64,000 nt of DNA from Closterium sp. Naga37s-1 (lineage: Eukaryota > Streptophyta > Zygnematophyceae > Desmidiales > Closteriaceae): assembly GCA_947471745.1 (NCBI GenBank), contig CANJKZ010000822.1, positions 1,003,501-1,067,500 of the forward strand, written 5' to 3'. Shown here piece after piece: positions 1-11,510 of this stretch (its first letter is position 1; every line of letters begins with the position of its first letter). The translations under genes and the position numbers were made by a program. Below the pieces are notes generated by a model. That model did no database searches and was not told the DNA's origin. It saw only the letters and a list, made by a program, of their open reading frames with translations.

Positions 1-3000
1 TACCCTCCCTCATTGTCTACTCACCCTGACGCAACCGCCTCTTCTCCTTCCGCCCTCGCCTCCGCCCTCACCTCCCCTCCTCTCAACCTTTCTGCGCCAC
101 CCCTCTCCGCGGCTCCTCCCACGGACGCCACCCCCTTGGGCCCTCTCCCCACCATCACTCCCTCCGCCACCGCCCCTTCCCTCCCCAGCCTTTCCGCCCC
201 CCAACCGTCCGCGCCCCCCCCTCGGCCCCACACCGCCGCAGCATCCTCCCTCCCCCGCCCGCCCCACGCCCTCCCCCCCACCCCCGCCAGCAGGGAAGGG
301 GGGCACCAGAGGGGGGCGAGAGGGGGGGTGAGCAGGGAGGGGCGGGGGGGGACGGCGGGGGCGGGCAGTGGGCGCAGTGGGGTGTCGAGCGGGGGCAGGT
401 GGAGTGGGGGAGGCGGGGGAGGGGGGGGAGCGGGGTTCCATGCGCGCAAGCTGTCAACAGACGACAGCTTCCTGGGTCTTTCCTCCCGCAGCCCGCTAGA
501 CACCTCCGCCTGCACTGCCAGGACGCCCCGCCTCTCCCCCCACCCGCCCGCTGCTGCTGCTGCTGCCGCCGTCGCCGCTGTTGCTGCTACTGCTGGTGGT
601 TGTGGTGCTGGTGGTGCAGCAGATGGTACTGGCAGCATTACAGCCCCATCTGCTCCACCATTCAACCCCAGTGTGCCCCCACCCACCCCACCCACCGCAG
701 CCTTCCCCCCGCCCCCCTACCCCACCACCCCGCTCACTCTCACCTCCCCCTCGTTCCCCCTCGTCCACTCAGACACTGCCACGTCACCCAGCATCATCCA
801 CAAGTCGCCGTCCACGCCGTCCGTCTCCACAGATGATGAGCTGGCGCCGCTGCCTGGCCTTGGGATTGCCGGGGCAAGGACAAGAGCGGGAATGGAGGGG
901 GGAATGATGGGCGGAATGATGGGAGGGGGGGCAGCGGACAGGGAAGCTCTGGGGGAAGGGGAGGGGGTGGGGGAAGGAGGGGCGGGGATGGGGCAGTACG
1001 GGGGCATGCATATCCCCAGGAATGAGAGTGTGGGCAGCAGCAGTGGGTCGGTGGCGGCAGGAGATGGGCTGGTGGGCGTGCCAAGGCCGAGCACGCTCAA
1101 GACATGGAAGTCCATGCACGCCCACCGCCATAAACTCGCCCGCGGGCTGCTCTTCGCTGGTACGCCGCACCGTAAACCGCATCTCTAAAAGTGTATGCAT
1201 AAGTGCACTGCGTGCGGCCTGAATCGCACTGGTGGACATACATATTGTGTTTACTCAGAACCGGTTGCCTTTCCCTGTTGGTTGCCATCCTTTGCTCCCC
1301 CCCCCTTGTGCAACACCTTCCCCACCACCCCTGGGTGGCAGCAGGCGAGAGTGGCGAGGAGGGCGGGATGAGCCCCAGGGGCCTGGCGTTCATGGCAGGC
1401 GCCCGGCGCAGGGGGCTGTGGCGCCGCACCGTCACGCCCAAGGAGTGTGAGTGGGGGGGGTTGTAATGCGGTTGAGAGGGGTGCTCTGTGGTTCTGGATT
1501 ATGCGCCCAAGGAGTGTGAGTGCTGGGGTTTGTAAAGCGGTTGAGCTGGGACGTGTGGGGAAGGGAGCGAGGGCTGTCTGATCAAGATGAGTGCGCTCTT
1601 CTCCGCACCTGCCACCTGCTCACCGCATCCCCTGCTTGTCTCGTCTCTCCTCCCCCATTTGCTCATTCTCTTTTCTCCCTCCCTGAGTCTGCGCCCTGCA
1701 CTCACACTCCCCACCCCCACCTCCCCCCCGTCTGTCCCTCCACCAATCTTGTCCAACACACCTTTTCCTTGCCCCTACACCTTCCTGCTCCCCTCCTCAG
1801 CTGTCAAGCGCCTGCTCATGTGGCCCCAGGCGGGTTCTCAGGTGTCCCGCTGCGCCCCAGGTGATTCCTCTGCTGAAAACTCCTGGTCGCCTGTGGACCC
1901 TGCTTCCTTTGACGTGCGCGGAGAAACTTTTTTATCTGACCGCCGCAAAGTGCCCGCCTGCCCGCCGGCCATTTACGAGCCGTGGGGCGTGGACGTCTTT
2001 CACACGCCACTGAAAATCCGCCACGTGGCAGAGCATGTGGAGCTGCCTGCTTCCCTCTTTGGCAGGGGCGGTGGGGGGGAGAGTGGGGAGGTGCAGCAGG
2101 AGGGGGTGGAAGGGGGGGAGATGGGGCAAGGGGAGGCAGATGGTTGCATGGATGGCGTGTGCGCGGAGGTCTATGGGATGGGAGAAGAGGGAGAGAGCGG
2201 AGACGAAGGAGAAGGAGGAGGAGAAGGAGAATGGGGAGAGGGGTGGGTGCTGCCTGAGGTGCTGGTGGTGAACCTGCAAGTACCGCTCTACACCACTCTG
2301 CCGCTACTACAGCAGGAGCAGGACGGGGAGGGAATCAGCCTGGTGCTCTACCTGAGGCTCAGCCCTGCTTATGCCCGCGGCGTGCCACCATGCCTCGCTG
2401 CCATGCTCGAGGTAAGCCAGGCCACTTTGTGAGGTGTCCGTGATTACGTGCCGCCCCGATCCTCCTCATGTGCTGTTTGCTGCCGCATGTCCGCCTTCAT
2501 GCAGCAAAGTAGCCTCCCAATTACACCATCGCTTGCCCCACCCTCCCATCACTCTTTCCTTGCCCTTCTCCTCTACTCCCCTGCTCCCATCCTCCCCGCC
2601 TCCTCTGCTCCCCTGCCCCATGTCTCCCATTCTCCCACCAGCCTCTGTGCCAACCGCCAGCCCCAACTTTCTCTCCCCAGCCAGGGATGGGAAGCAGCAT
2701 GCATGTGCCCGCGGCCACAGAGGGGAGCACTCCTGACTGCACTGCAGCGGTAGCGGCTGTAGCAGGGCCTGGCGGGTACAGTGCTACAGATGCGGGTCAT
2801 TCACGCTCTGGCAGCAAGGGGAGTGGCACGGGTGGCAGCAGCAGCGGGAGGGGGGGTAAGGCAGTTGGGGGCAGTGAGGCCGGGCGGAAAGAATCTCCAA
2901 ACGCGTTCAAGTGGGATCGGCCGAAGCTGCTGGCTCGGGTGGTGAACGAGGCAGGCATGGGGCTAGGCTCGGGTACAAAGAAGACGGTGCAGAGCTGGAG

Positions 3001-3564
3001 TGGACAACCCATCCTGACTCGCTCCCACCACTCGCTCATTCGAGTGAGTGATCCCTGCTTCTGGTCCTGGAGGAACAACTCTGATGTTCCCGGTCAAATT
3101 TCAGCAAGTCTGTCTGTCCTTTGAGAATGGCAGAGTGGTCACACAAGTGTGCTCGTTTTGCTTGTCACGTGGCCTGCTCTCATCAGTTGCCCTTTTCTTG
3201 CCGTGTGTGTCTCTGTCGCAGGGAGAGAGCAAGCCATATGTGGAGATGGACATCGATGTGCATCGCTTCCCCAATCAGGTCAAGAGGGGCCTGCTCCCAC
3301 TGCGCCGCCACCTCTCCTCCTGTGTCTTTGACATCGCCATCATCCTTCAGGTATGCTTCACTCCCTTTTTTAGCGTTTATGTGCGTTACTGCTTTGTGTT
3401 GCTTGCTCCTCATGTATCGTAATTGTCTGGTTTGTCTGTTCCATTACACAATTCCTGTCAAGCAGGGTGTCAGCCCGGAGGAATTTCCCGAGCCGATTCT
3501 CGCCTGTGTCCGCCTGCATCGTCTTGACCTGTCCCAGTTTGGATCTCTAGGCTCGGGATTGTGA
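1..3564 (+). CDS. EDR2-like protein (DUF1336/EDR2_C domain), 5' end outside the window
   Basis: Plant EDR2-type proteins bind lipids and act in membrane-linked defence and senescence signalling; only the C-terminal half is visible here. Exons by splice consensus: 1..1159, 1345..1446, 1801..2411, 2681..3043, 3222..3350, 3466..3564; all join in frame and end at TGA 3562-3564. Exon 1 is low-complexity Pro/Ala/Ser/Gly sequence. Exon 3 opens the EDR2_C domain with W-SPVDPASFDVRGETFLSD-R-KVPA and a VDVFHTP motif, then carries an acidic insertion of about 60 residues rich in Gly/Glu. Exons 4-6 give the domain end: SYVEMDIDV-like 'PYVEMDIDVHRFPNQV', 'VFDIAIILQ' and 'FPEPILACVRLHRLDL', all typical of the family. 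PH and START domains, expected upstream, would lie left of the window. Odd: the donor of exon 2 is duplicated 67 bp downstream. The family call is firm; the exact paralogue is not. Confidence 0.85.
1434..1545 (+). repeat. Direct duplication of exon-2 end plus splice donor in the EDR2-like gene
   Basis: A stretch of about 42 bp at 1434..1475 contains the last bases of exon 2 (CCCAAGGAGT) and its donor GTGAGTG. It is repeated at 1503..1545 inside the intron with a few differences. The second copy again shows CCCAAGGAGT followed by GTGAGTG and the shared tail TTGTAA-GCGGTTGAG. Confidence 0.85.
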
Positions 3565-4247
3565 TGGTCATCAGTATTATCTATGCTTTTAAAATGTTCT
3601 GTAGGCTCGAAGTTAGGTTAGAGCGCTGTATACTGCTCCCATTCACCTACGGTACTACTACACAATCGAGTCGTTTCCCAGCGCGAAAAAGACTGGCTGG
3701 GCTACCAACCACTCAAGCACCCCCTCTTTCCACCCCTCGCTAATCGCACAGCTGCACGGCAAGGCACGCCGCGCAGATCACCGTTGCAACGAAAATGTTC
3801 GCTACAGAACCAGCACTCAACCCTTCTTCGCCGCATGAAAGCTCGTAGTAACGCACTTGACCCCGGAATGTAACCCGCACCCCTCCAGGTGGGCACACAA
3901 CCAGCACGATATGTCACATGTCCAATCTGTGCCATCCCATCCTATGTTGCAGCACCCACCTACCACCATGTCACGCCATGCTGATAGAAACAACAGAAGC
4001 TGGTCCTTGCTCGCTTCGCCTCCTCGCCTCTCCTCGACCCCCGTTGGCAGCACTCAACAAAGCAGCAACCGACCCAACTATGTGGGACAGACTGGGTCGA
4101 ACCGGGTCGGCTAAAGGGCGTATTAGAGATTTATTAGAGGCGGAACTAGGCGGATTAACTTAGCGGCGTGCTGTAGGCATTTTATTAGTGAGTGCGCAAG
4201 CGTGCTTTTCGGGGGTAGCTTTCAGCACGCCGTATTCCTCTCCGGAA
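3565..4247. other. Intergenic spacer
   Basis: 683 bp between the EDR2-like stop and the first in-frame ATG of the next gene. No coding segment, RNA gene or repeat was recognised; it should hold the 3' UTR of the first gene and the promoter and 5' UTR of the second. Confidence 0.6.
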
Positions 4248-6464
4248 ATGGCGCTGCTGCCAGGGTTCCTGCAGCGCCGATTGGCCACGCGGGGTTCCCA
4301 AGGAGCGCATAGGGGGTTGCAGGCGCAATATGGGGGAGAAGCGGGGGAAGAGGGGGAAAGGTCAGACGACGATTGGCGAAACAGCGAGTTCGGATTCTCC
4401 GGGCTTGCTACTATCGCGGACGTAGTGGATGAACTGGACGGCGAATGGGAGGACGACACGTCAGCGGGAGGAATCGAGGCTGAACACCCAACGCATTCTC
4501 CCTTGGCATTGCCGACAGCGAGTGAAACCCGCATCCCAGGCGGCAGCAGCAGCAGCATCAGATTCCACAATCGACCCCGTCGCGGCACGGCAAATGCCCG
4601 GCGCTGGCAGTCGTTCTCCCCCTCGCCGTGTGTCTGCCCGCCCCTCTCCGCCTCCTTCCGCCCCATCTTCTTCCGCAACCTCCGCCTCCCCGCGTACTCC
4701 GTCATCTCCACTCCCTCTTCCTCCTTTCCGCCTTCCCCTGCGCCTTCGTACCTCTCCGCCACTTCCTCCGCCACCTCCGTATCTATTCTCCGCCACAGGT
4801 CCGCGGATTCTACTTCCCCATCCTCCTCCTGTAGCACTTCCACCTGCGCCTCCCCCACCTCCTCCGCGGGGCATCCCCCCGACGCTGGCATGCCGCCGCT
4901 CCCCCGCCAGGTCGACTGGCGCAAGTTCGACTCCCCCTGGCGCGCAATGCTCTTCCGCATCTGCGGGTTCCAGTCCGCCGTGCTGCAGCGGCGCCAGCAC
5001 GTCTTCGTCATGCGCCACGCGGAGCGCCTAGACGCCGTCGATCCGCGATGGGCGCAGCGGGAGCCTACGAGCCGGGCGTGGGACCCGCCGCTGTCGGAGT
5101 GGGGGCGGTACCAGGCGTACCAGGTGGGGGTGCGGTTGCGACGCGAGGGATGGGGGGTGACTCGCGTGGTGTGCGCGCCGTACGTGCGCTGCGCGGAGAC
5201 GGCGGCGGAGCTGATTGCTGCAATGAGCAGCACGCCTGACATGGACTACGCGCCCTCGGGGCCCGCGTATGGGCGCTCCTCGTCGCCGTGCCTGCCGCTG
5301 CCGCGCGTGGGGCGCGGTGGTGCAGAGGGTTGCAGGACGGTGGGCGTGCAGCGCCACATCCTCCGAGCCATGCAGGTGCTCAGGTCTGGGGTGAGGCTCG
5401 GGTGCAGGGTGCGAGAATTGGGGGTGAAAAGGGGGAAGAATGTCAGGTTCTGTGCCGATAACAAATGAGGTGGACTATGCGAGGGGAAGTCCTTGTGCTC
5501 AGCAATTTCCAGATTTGCTGCAACTGCGTGCCTTCTCCATTGACCCTTCTCTCCCGTGTTCTGTCCATCACCCCTCCAACATCCCTTGCTGCCACTGACA
5601 GCAACCGCTGACGCCCGCGCAGGCTCTGCAGCACCGGAAGCGAAAGCATGCGAGAGACGTGGCCGGTTCTCTTTCCGGTTCATACCACGATCCTGCTGAT
5701 CGGAAGGCTCAGGAAGCAGCTTCGGCGTCTGACATGTGGCAGGCAGGCATGCCAGTCCCTCTGCCCCTCATCCATGCCTGCATCGACTACTCCCTCTGTG
5801 AGGTGATCCCGCCCGGAACAGCACGGCCGCGTTTGTCCCATGCGCTGGCGGGTCGGGCGGCGCTGGAGGCATTGTTGCCGGCAGAGTGTGTGGAGAGGGT
5901 GGGGAGGACAGTGACAGGAGGCGCGGACTTGAGGGTCCCAAGGGGACCGGAGGAAGTGGAGCGGGCGGCAATGAGACTGGTGACAGCCATAGACCGAATT
6001 GCAGAACAGGTAGGGAAGGGCTTGGGGGCCCCAAGTTACTGCACTTGATTTATCAGTGGAATATCATTTCATGCACTAAGCACCAGTCTTCTTTCGTTGT
6101 GCTGTGCTGTCTTGTAATTTGCAGTGGCCTGAAGAGAACATAATCATTATAGGCCATGCGGAGGCATTGCATGCATCTGTGCTCCGATGTCAGGCAAAGG
6201 TACCCCTTCCTCATTGAGCCGTCTTTTCAGTGAAACGCTTCAGAAGCTTTTGCCAATAACCCTTGTACACACATACACTCACACACTTCCCCTCCCCCCT
6301 GCTTTTCTTTATTGTTGCAGGCCAATGTGTACAATATACTGATGGCAGCATTTGTGCATCTACAACGTAACGTATATCAAGATAGGGAGGACGAGGATGA
6401 GAGGGGAGTTAGTGAGTGGCAGCTAGCCATAACCTCTGGAATGTCTGGTGTATACTTCACATAA
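4248..6464 (+). CDS. Histidine phosphatase superfamily protein (phosphoglycerate-mutase-like)
   Basis: Branch of the phosphoglycerate-mutase-like superfamily related to the plant At3g60450 group and to animal UBASH3/STS phosphatases; the substrate is unknown. Exons 4248..5375, 5623..6009, 6125..6199 and 6321..6464 join in frame to about 577 residues. The N-terminal 240 residues are Ser/Pro-rich and probably disordered. The catalytic core starts at 'FVMRHAERLDAVDPRW' (phospho-accepting His in RHAE, where many relatives have RHG), followed by 'WDPPLSEWGRYQA' and 'VVCAPYVRCAETAAEL' with the second-Arg loop. The second catalytic His is in 'IIIIGHAEALH' in exon 3. I chose ATG 4248 because the frame is open further upstream only through a GTG. 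All core catalytic positions appear present, so an active phosphatase is likely. Confidence 0.86.
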
Positions 6465-6774
6465 AATGTGTAACAAATTTGCTGTGCACAGTGATCTCTA
6501 GCACCTGCTCTTCCAAACGGCCTACATTATTATGAAGAAATAGGTTTAAAGCCCGAGGTCAGCATGGTTTTTGCAACAGTGACGCGGGGGTTTTAAGTGT
6601 GTTCGCGAAAGGCATAAAAAAAACATTTCGAGAGCTGAACAGGTGCGAAAGCGAAACCAGGCAGCGACGAGCTTCAGCATTCGTCACCCAACTGTGCGAC
6701 ACTGCACCACGAGTTTGGTGCTTGGAGGGGGTTAGAAAGCCAAGCCATGTGTGTAGATTGGTTTGAAAATGCAC
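6465..6774. other. Intergenic spacer before the minisatellite block
   Basis: AT-richer sequence than its surroundings, presumably with the 3' UTR of the histidine phosphatase gene. Nothing else was recognised. Confidence 0.5.
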
Positions 6775-7170
6775 GCTACTCGTCGCCGTCGCCTTCGCGC
6801 ACTTCCCTCCCGTCGCCTTCTCGCACACCCGTCCCGTCGCCTTCGCGCACTCCCCTCCCATCGCCTTCGCGCACTCCCCTCCCGTCGCCTTCGCGCACTC
6901 CCCTCCAAAGAGGATGATCACTCCCTCCCGTCGCCCACGCTTCCTTCCTGACGCACGATCACGCTCCCTCCCCTCCCGTCGCCTTTGCGCGACGCCTCTT
7001 TCGCCCCTCCTCACTCTCTTCCGTCGCCCACGCTCACTCCCCTCCCGTCGCCCACGCTCACTCCCCTCCCATCGCTCATGCTCACTCCCCTTACGTCATG
7101 TACGCGCACACCCATCCGTCACTACTACCGCTCCCTCCCTCCCGTCGCCCACGCTCCCTCCCCTCTAACG
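6775..7170. repeat. Minisatellite, ~23-24-bp unit, CGTCGC/CTCCC-rich
   Basis: Degenerate tandem copies of a unit resembling CGTCGCCTTCGCGCACTCCC plus a short CTCC tail, drifting to CGTCGCCCACGCTCACTCCC further right. Outer left arm of the mirrored block. All long open frames across it are repeat artefacts. Confidence 0.85.
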
Positions 7171-7212
7171 AGAATGGGGACTCCCCGCGCCTTGCAACTC
7201 TCCTTCCTCCTG

Positions 7213-7810
7213 CTACGCCACACCCCACACTCTCGTCTCCCCATCCCTCATCTCCCCTTCCCTCGTCTCCCCATCCCTCATCTCCCCTTCCCTCGTCTCC
7301 CTATCCCTCATCTCCCCTTCCCTCGTCTCCCCATCCCTCGTCTCCCCATCCCTCATCTCCCCATCCCTCATCTCCCCTTCCCTCATCTCTCCATCCCTCG
7401 TCTCCCCATGCCTCATCTCCCCATCCCTCACCTCCCCATGCCTCACCTCCTCATCTCTCATCTCCCCATCCCTCATCTCCGCATCCCTCATCTCCCCATC
7501 CCGCATATCCCCATCCCTCATCTCCCCTTCCCTCACCTCCCCGTCCCTCATCTCCCAATCCCGCATCTCCCCATCCCGCATCTCCCCATCCCTCATCTCC
7601 CCATCCCTCATCTCCCCATCCCTCATCTCCCCATCCCTCACCTCCCCATCTCTCACCTCCCCATCCCTCATCTCCCCATCCCTCACCTCCCCATCTCTCA
7701 CCTCCCCATCCCTCACCTCCCCATCTCTCACCTCCCCATCCCTCATCTCCCCATGCCTCACCTCTCCATCGCTCATCCATCCATCCCTCATCTCCCCATG
7801 CCTCACCCCA
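7213..7810. repeat. 15-bp pyrimidine-rich minisatellite (TCTCCCCATCCCTCA)n
   Basis: About 39 tandem copies of a 15-bp unit with point variants (CCTTCC, CCATGC, CACCTC). The + strand is nearly all C and T with isolated A. Because 15 is a multiple of three, open frames run through it on both strands, which explains the long Pro/Ser/His and Met/Arg/Asp/Gly reading frames here. Confidence 0.92.
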
Positions 7811-8929
7811 TCTCCGCCGCACCCCGTGGCATCGTCACACGTCGCCATTTCCCACCTCTTCCTACTTCCCATCCCCCTCTTCCGCCCTTCCTCCCCCCTT
7901 CTCTCAGTCCCTTCCTCTCGCCCTGCCATCCTACTTCCCATCCCCCTTTCCTCGTTTCCCCAGACCTCCTTTCCCCATCCCGTCATTCACTCTCCCTCCG
8001 TTCCCCATCCTTCCATTCCCCATGCCTACTTTCACCATTCCACCATACCCCATTCACCATACTCCTAACCCCATCTCCTCCTCACCCCATCTCCTCCTAT
8101 ACACATCCGCTTCTTTCCCCTTCCCTCGTCACCGCGTCCCCTCCTCTCCCCATCCCCTCCTCTCACCATCCCCTCTTCTCCCCACCCCCTCCCGTCCTCT
8201 CCCCATCCGCCCATCCCACCTCACCACTTCCCTCCTCTTCCCATCCATCCTCTCCTCATCCCTCCCCATCCGTCCTTTCCCCATCCGATCCTCTCACCCT
8301 CCCCTCCAGGTGTTTCCCACACCGCCCTCGGCCCAGCGGCACCTCTTCATCCCTTGTGCTTTTCTGCACCAGGGAGCTGCTTGGGGCGCTGTGGGTGGAT
8401 GGCGGTGGGCAGAGTCACACAGCATAGGCAGACGTGGTGCTGCCTGTCCTCCCTTTCCCCCGTCCTCCCTCCCCATCCATCCTTCCCTTCCTCTGTTCCT
8501 CTCTTCCTCCATACGTCCCTTCCTCCGTTTCTCTGTCCCTCTTTTCCCCTGGTCGTCCTTCTGTTTGTCTCCTACCGTTCCAGGAGTGTCTTTATATTTC
8601 TTCCTCTTCGTGTTGCTTCCTTGTCAGTTGTCATTCTTTTGTATGCTTGCCGGCTGGAATGTTGGTTGTTTGATAGTACCCCTAGGTATGATACATGGCT
8701 GTGGGAATGTTGTATGCTTATTATGATAACTAAATTTTGATACATGGAGTAGAGTGACCATTGACCACCTACGAAGTGCAACAATCTAGTAAAAAAAGAA
8801 CCAAGTTACTCAATAATATGTCTTTTCCCACTCTTGTCTGCATACACAGCAGCAAAAAAGCAGGACTTGTGGGTCCCTCCATACACCTGGTGCTGGGGAC
8901 CTGTACAGAATGAGCAGGAAAAAACAGAG
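7811..8929. other. Central, mostly non-repeated part of the minisatellite block
   Basis: Up to about 8340 this is still CT-rich with decayed CCATCC motifs. From 8340 to 8929 it becomes ordinary mixed sequence and then AT-rich. No conserved domain was seen in any frame. It is the only candidate core between the pyrimidine-rich left arm and the purine-rich right arm. Confidence 0.6.
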
Positions 8930-9224
8930 TGCAGGGGAGACATTGAGCAGGGGGGAAAGAGAGTGAGGAGGGGGGGAGAGAGTGAGAAGGGGGGAAAGGG
9001 AGTGAGCAGGGGGGAAGAGGGTGGGCATGGGGGAAGGGAGTGAACAGGGGGGGAACAGAATGAGCAGGGGGAAACAGAATGAGCAAGGGGAAAGAGAATG
9101 AGCAGCGGGGAAGAGAATGAGCAATGGGGAAAGAGAGTGAGCAGGGGGAAAGAGAATGAGCAATGGGAAAACCGGGTGAGCAAGGGGGAAACGGAGTGAG
9201 GAGGTGAGAAGAGAGAGAGCAAGG
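8930..9224. repeat. Degenerate purine-rich repeat (GAGCAGGGGGGAAAGAGAGT-like)
   Basis: Imperfect copies of an 18-20-bp purine unit with GAGTGAGCAGGGG cores, grading into the regular 15-bp array on its right. A similar degenerate stretch follows that array at 10060..10200. Confidence 0.8.
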
Positions 9225-10060
9225 GGGGAGAGAGCAGGGGGGAATAGAGCAGGGGGGAATAGAGGAGGGGGGAATAGAGCAGGGGGGAACAGAGCAGGGG
9301 GGAATAGAGCAGGGGGGAATAGAGCAGGGGGGAATAGAGGAGGGGGGAATAGAGCAGGGGGGAACAGAGCAGGGGGGAATAGAGGAGGGGGGAATAGAGC
9401 AGGGGGGGGGGGAATAGAGCAGGGGGGAATAGAGGAGGGGGGAATAGAGCAGGGGGGTATTGAGCAGGGGGGAACAGAGCAGGGGGGAATAGAGCAGGGG
9501 GGAATATAGCAGGGGGGAACAGAGCAGGGGGGTATTGAGCAGGGGGGAATAGAGCAGGGGGGAATAGAGCAGGGGGGAATAGAGCAAGGGGGAATAGAGC
9601 AGGGGGGTATTGAGCAGGGGGAAATAGAGCAGGGGGGAATAGAGCAGGGGGGAATAGAGGAGGGGGGGATAGAGCAGGGGGGAACAGAGCAGGGGGGAAT
9701 AGAGCAGGGGGGAATATAGCAGGGGGGAACAGAGCAGGGGGGTATTGAGCAGGGGGGAATAGAGCAGGGGGGAATAGAGCAGGGGGGTATTGAGCAGGGG
9801 GGAACAGAGCAGGGGGGAATAGAGCAGGGGGGAATATAGCAGGGGGGAACAGAGCAGGGGGGAATAGAGCAGGGGGGAATATAGCAGGGGGGAATAGAGC
9901 AAGGGGGAATAGAGCAGGGGGGAATATAGCAGGGGGGAATAGAGCAGGGGGGGAATAGAGCAGGGGGGAATAGAGCAGGGGGGAATAGAGCAGGGGGGAA
10001 TAGAGCGGGGGGGAATAGAGCAGGGGGGAACAGAACAGGGGGAATAGAGCAGGGGGGAAT
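9225..10060. repeat. 15-bp G-run minisatellite (CAGGGGGGAATAGAG)n
   Basis: About 55 tandem copies with variants TATTGAG, AACAGAG and GAATATAG. Each unit holds a run of five or six G on the + strand, so four adjacent units give a G-quadruplex motif. The unit length of 15 keeps all frames open and explains the very long Pro/Cys/Ser/Ile frames on the - strand, which are not genes. Confidence 0.95.
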
Positions 10061-10229
10061 AGAGTGAGGAGGAGAGAGTGAGCAGGGGGAAACAGAGTGA
10101 GGAAGGGGGGGCAGAGTGAGAAAGGGGGAAGAGAGTGAGCAGAGGGAAAGAGAGTGAGCAGGGGGAATGCGAGTGAGCAGGGGGGAAGCGAGGTCGACGG
10201 GAGGGGGAGAGCGAGGGCGACGGGAGGGG

Positions 10230-11095
10230 GAAAGCGATGGAAACGGGAGGGGGAAAAGCACGGAAGGGGATGGGGGGAAGCAGGGAGGGGGATGGGGGAA
10301 AGCAGGGAAGGGGACATGGGGAAGCAGGGAAGGGGATGGGGGGAAGCAGGGAAGGGGACATGGGGAAGCAGGGAAGGGGATGGGGGAAAGCAGGGAGGGG
10401 GATGGGGGGAAGCAAGGAAGGGGATGGGGGGAAGCAGGGAACGGGATGGGGGGAAGCAGGGAGGGGGATGGGGGGGAAGCAGGGAAGGGGATGGGGGGGA
10501 ACAGGGAAGGGGATGGGGGGAAGCAGGGAGGGGTATGGGGGGAAGCAGAGAGGGGGATGGGGGGAAGCAGGGAGGGGTATGGGGGGAAGCAGGGAGGGGG
10601 ATGGGGGGAAGCAGGGACGGAGATGGGGGGAAGAAGGGAAGGATATGGGGGGAAGCAGGGAAGGGGATTGGGGGAAACAGGGCAGGGGACATGGGGAAGC
10701 AGGGCAGGGGATGAGGGAAGCAGGGAAGGGAATGGGGGGGAGCAGGGAAGGGGATGGGGGGGAGCAGGGAAGGGGATGGGGGGAAGCAGGGAGGGGTATG
10801 GGGGGAAGCAGGGATGGAGATGGGGGGGAGCAGGGAAGCGGATGGGGGGAAGCAGGGAAGGGGATGGGGGGAAGCAGGGAAGGGGATGGGGGGAAGCAGG
10901 GAAGGGGTATGGGGGGAAGCAGGGAGGGGGATGGGGGGAAGCAGGGACGGAGATGGGGGGAAGAAGGGAAGGAGATGGGGGGAAGCAGGGAAGGGGATGG
11001 GGGGAAGCAGGGCTGGGGATACGGGGAAAGAATGAAGAGGATGGGGGGAAGCAGGGCAGGGGATGGGGGGAAGCAGGGAAGGGGTATAAGTTGGG
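10230..11095. repeat. 22-bp purine-rich minisatellite (AAGCAGGGAAGGGGATGGGG-GG)n
   Basis: Around 38 copies of a 21-22-bp unit; sub-variants carry GGACATGGGG or GACGGAGATG. Translation gives a 22-residue repeat because the 22-bp unit rotates the frame. No coding evidence beyond openness. Confidence 0.92.
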
Positions 11096-11174
11096 GGAAG
11101 GAAGGCGATTATTGGAGGGAGGGAAAAGAGGGAGTAGGGAGAGAAAAGGGAGGGTGACAAGTGTGCGAGATGGG

Positions 11175-11510
11175 AAGGGAGACGGGAGGGAAGGCGAGGG
11201 CGACGGGGAGTGGATGGCAGGGCGACGGGGAAAGCGAGGGCGACGGGAAGGGAGGGCGACGGGAAGGGAGGGCGACGGGAAGGGAGGGCGACGGGAAGAA
11301 GCGCGGGCGACGGGAAGGGAAGGCGACGGGAAGGGAGGGCGACGGGAAGAAGCGCGGGCGACGGGAAGGGAGGGCGACGGGAAGGGAGGGCGACGGGAAG
11401 GGAGGGCGACGGGAACAAGGGTGGGCGACGGACGGAAGGCAGGGCGACGAGGGGGAAAGAAGGGCGACGGGCGGAAGGGAGAGCGACGGCGTAAGGGAGA
11501 GCAACAGTCG
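11175..11510. repeat. 16-bp GC-rich minisatellite (GGGCGACGGGAAGGGA)n
   Basis: Tandem 16-bp copies, some expanded to include AGAAGCGC. The GCGACGGG core is the reverse complement of the CCCGTCGC core of the leftmost repeat of the block at 6775..7170. Confidence 0.9.

Noticed and set aside
4188-4247. Upstream extension of the histidine phosphatase frame
   Set aside because: It would start from GTG; the first ATG in frame is at 4248.
6985-8726. Two overlapping + frames of 480 and 542 residues (Ser/Pro/His/Leu)
   Set aside because: They only translate the 15-bp CT-rich repeat in different frames; no splice or domain support.
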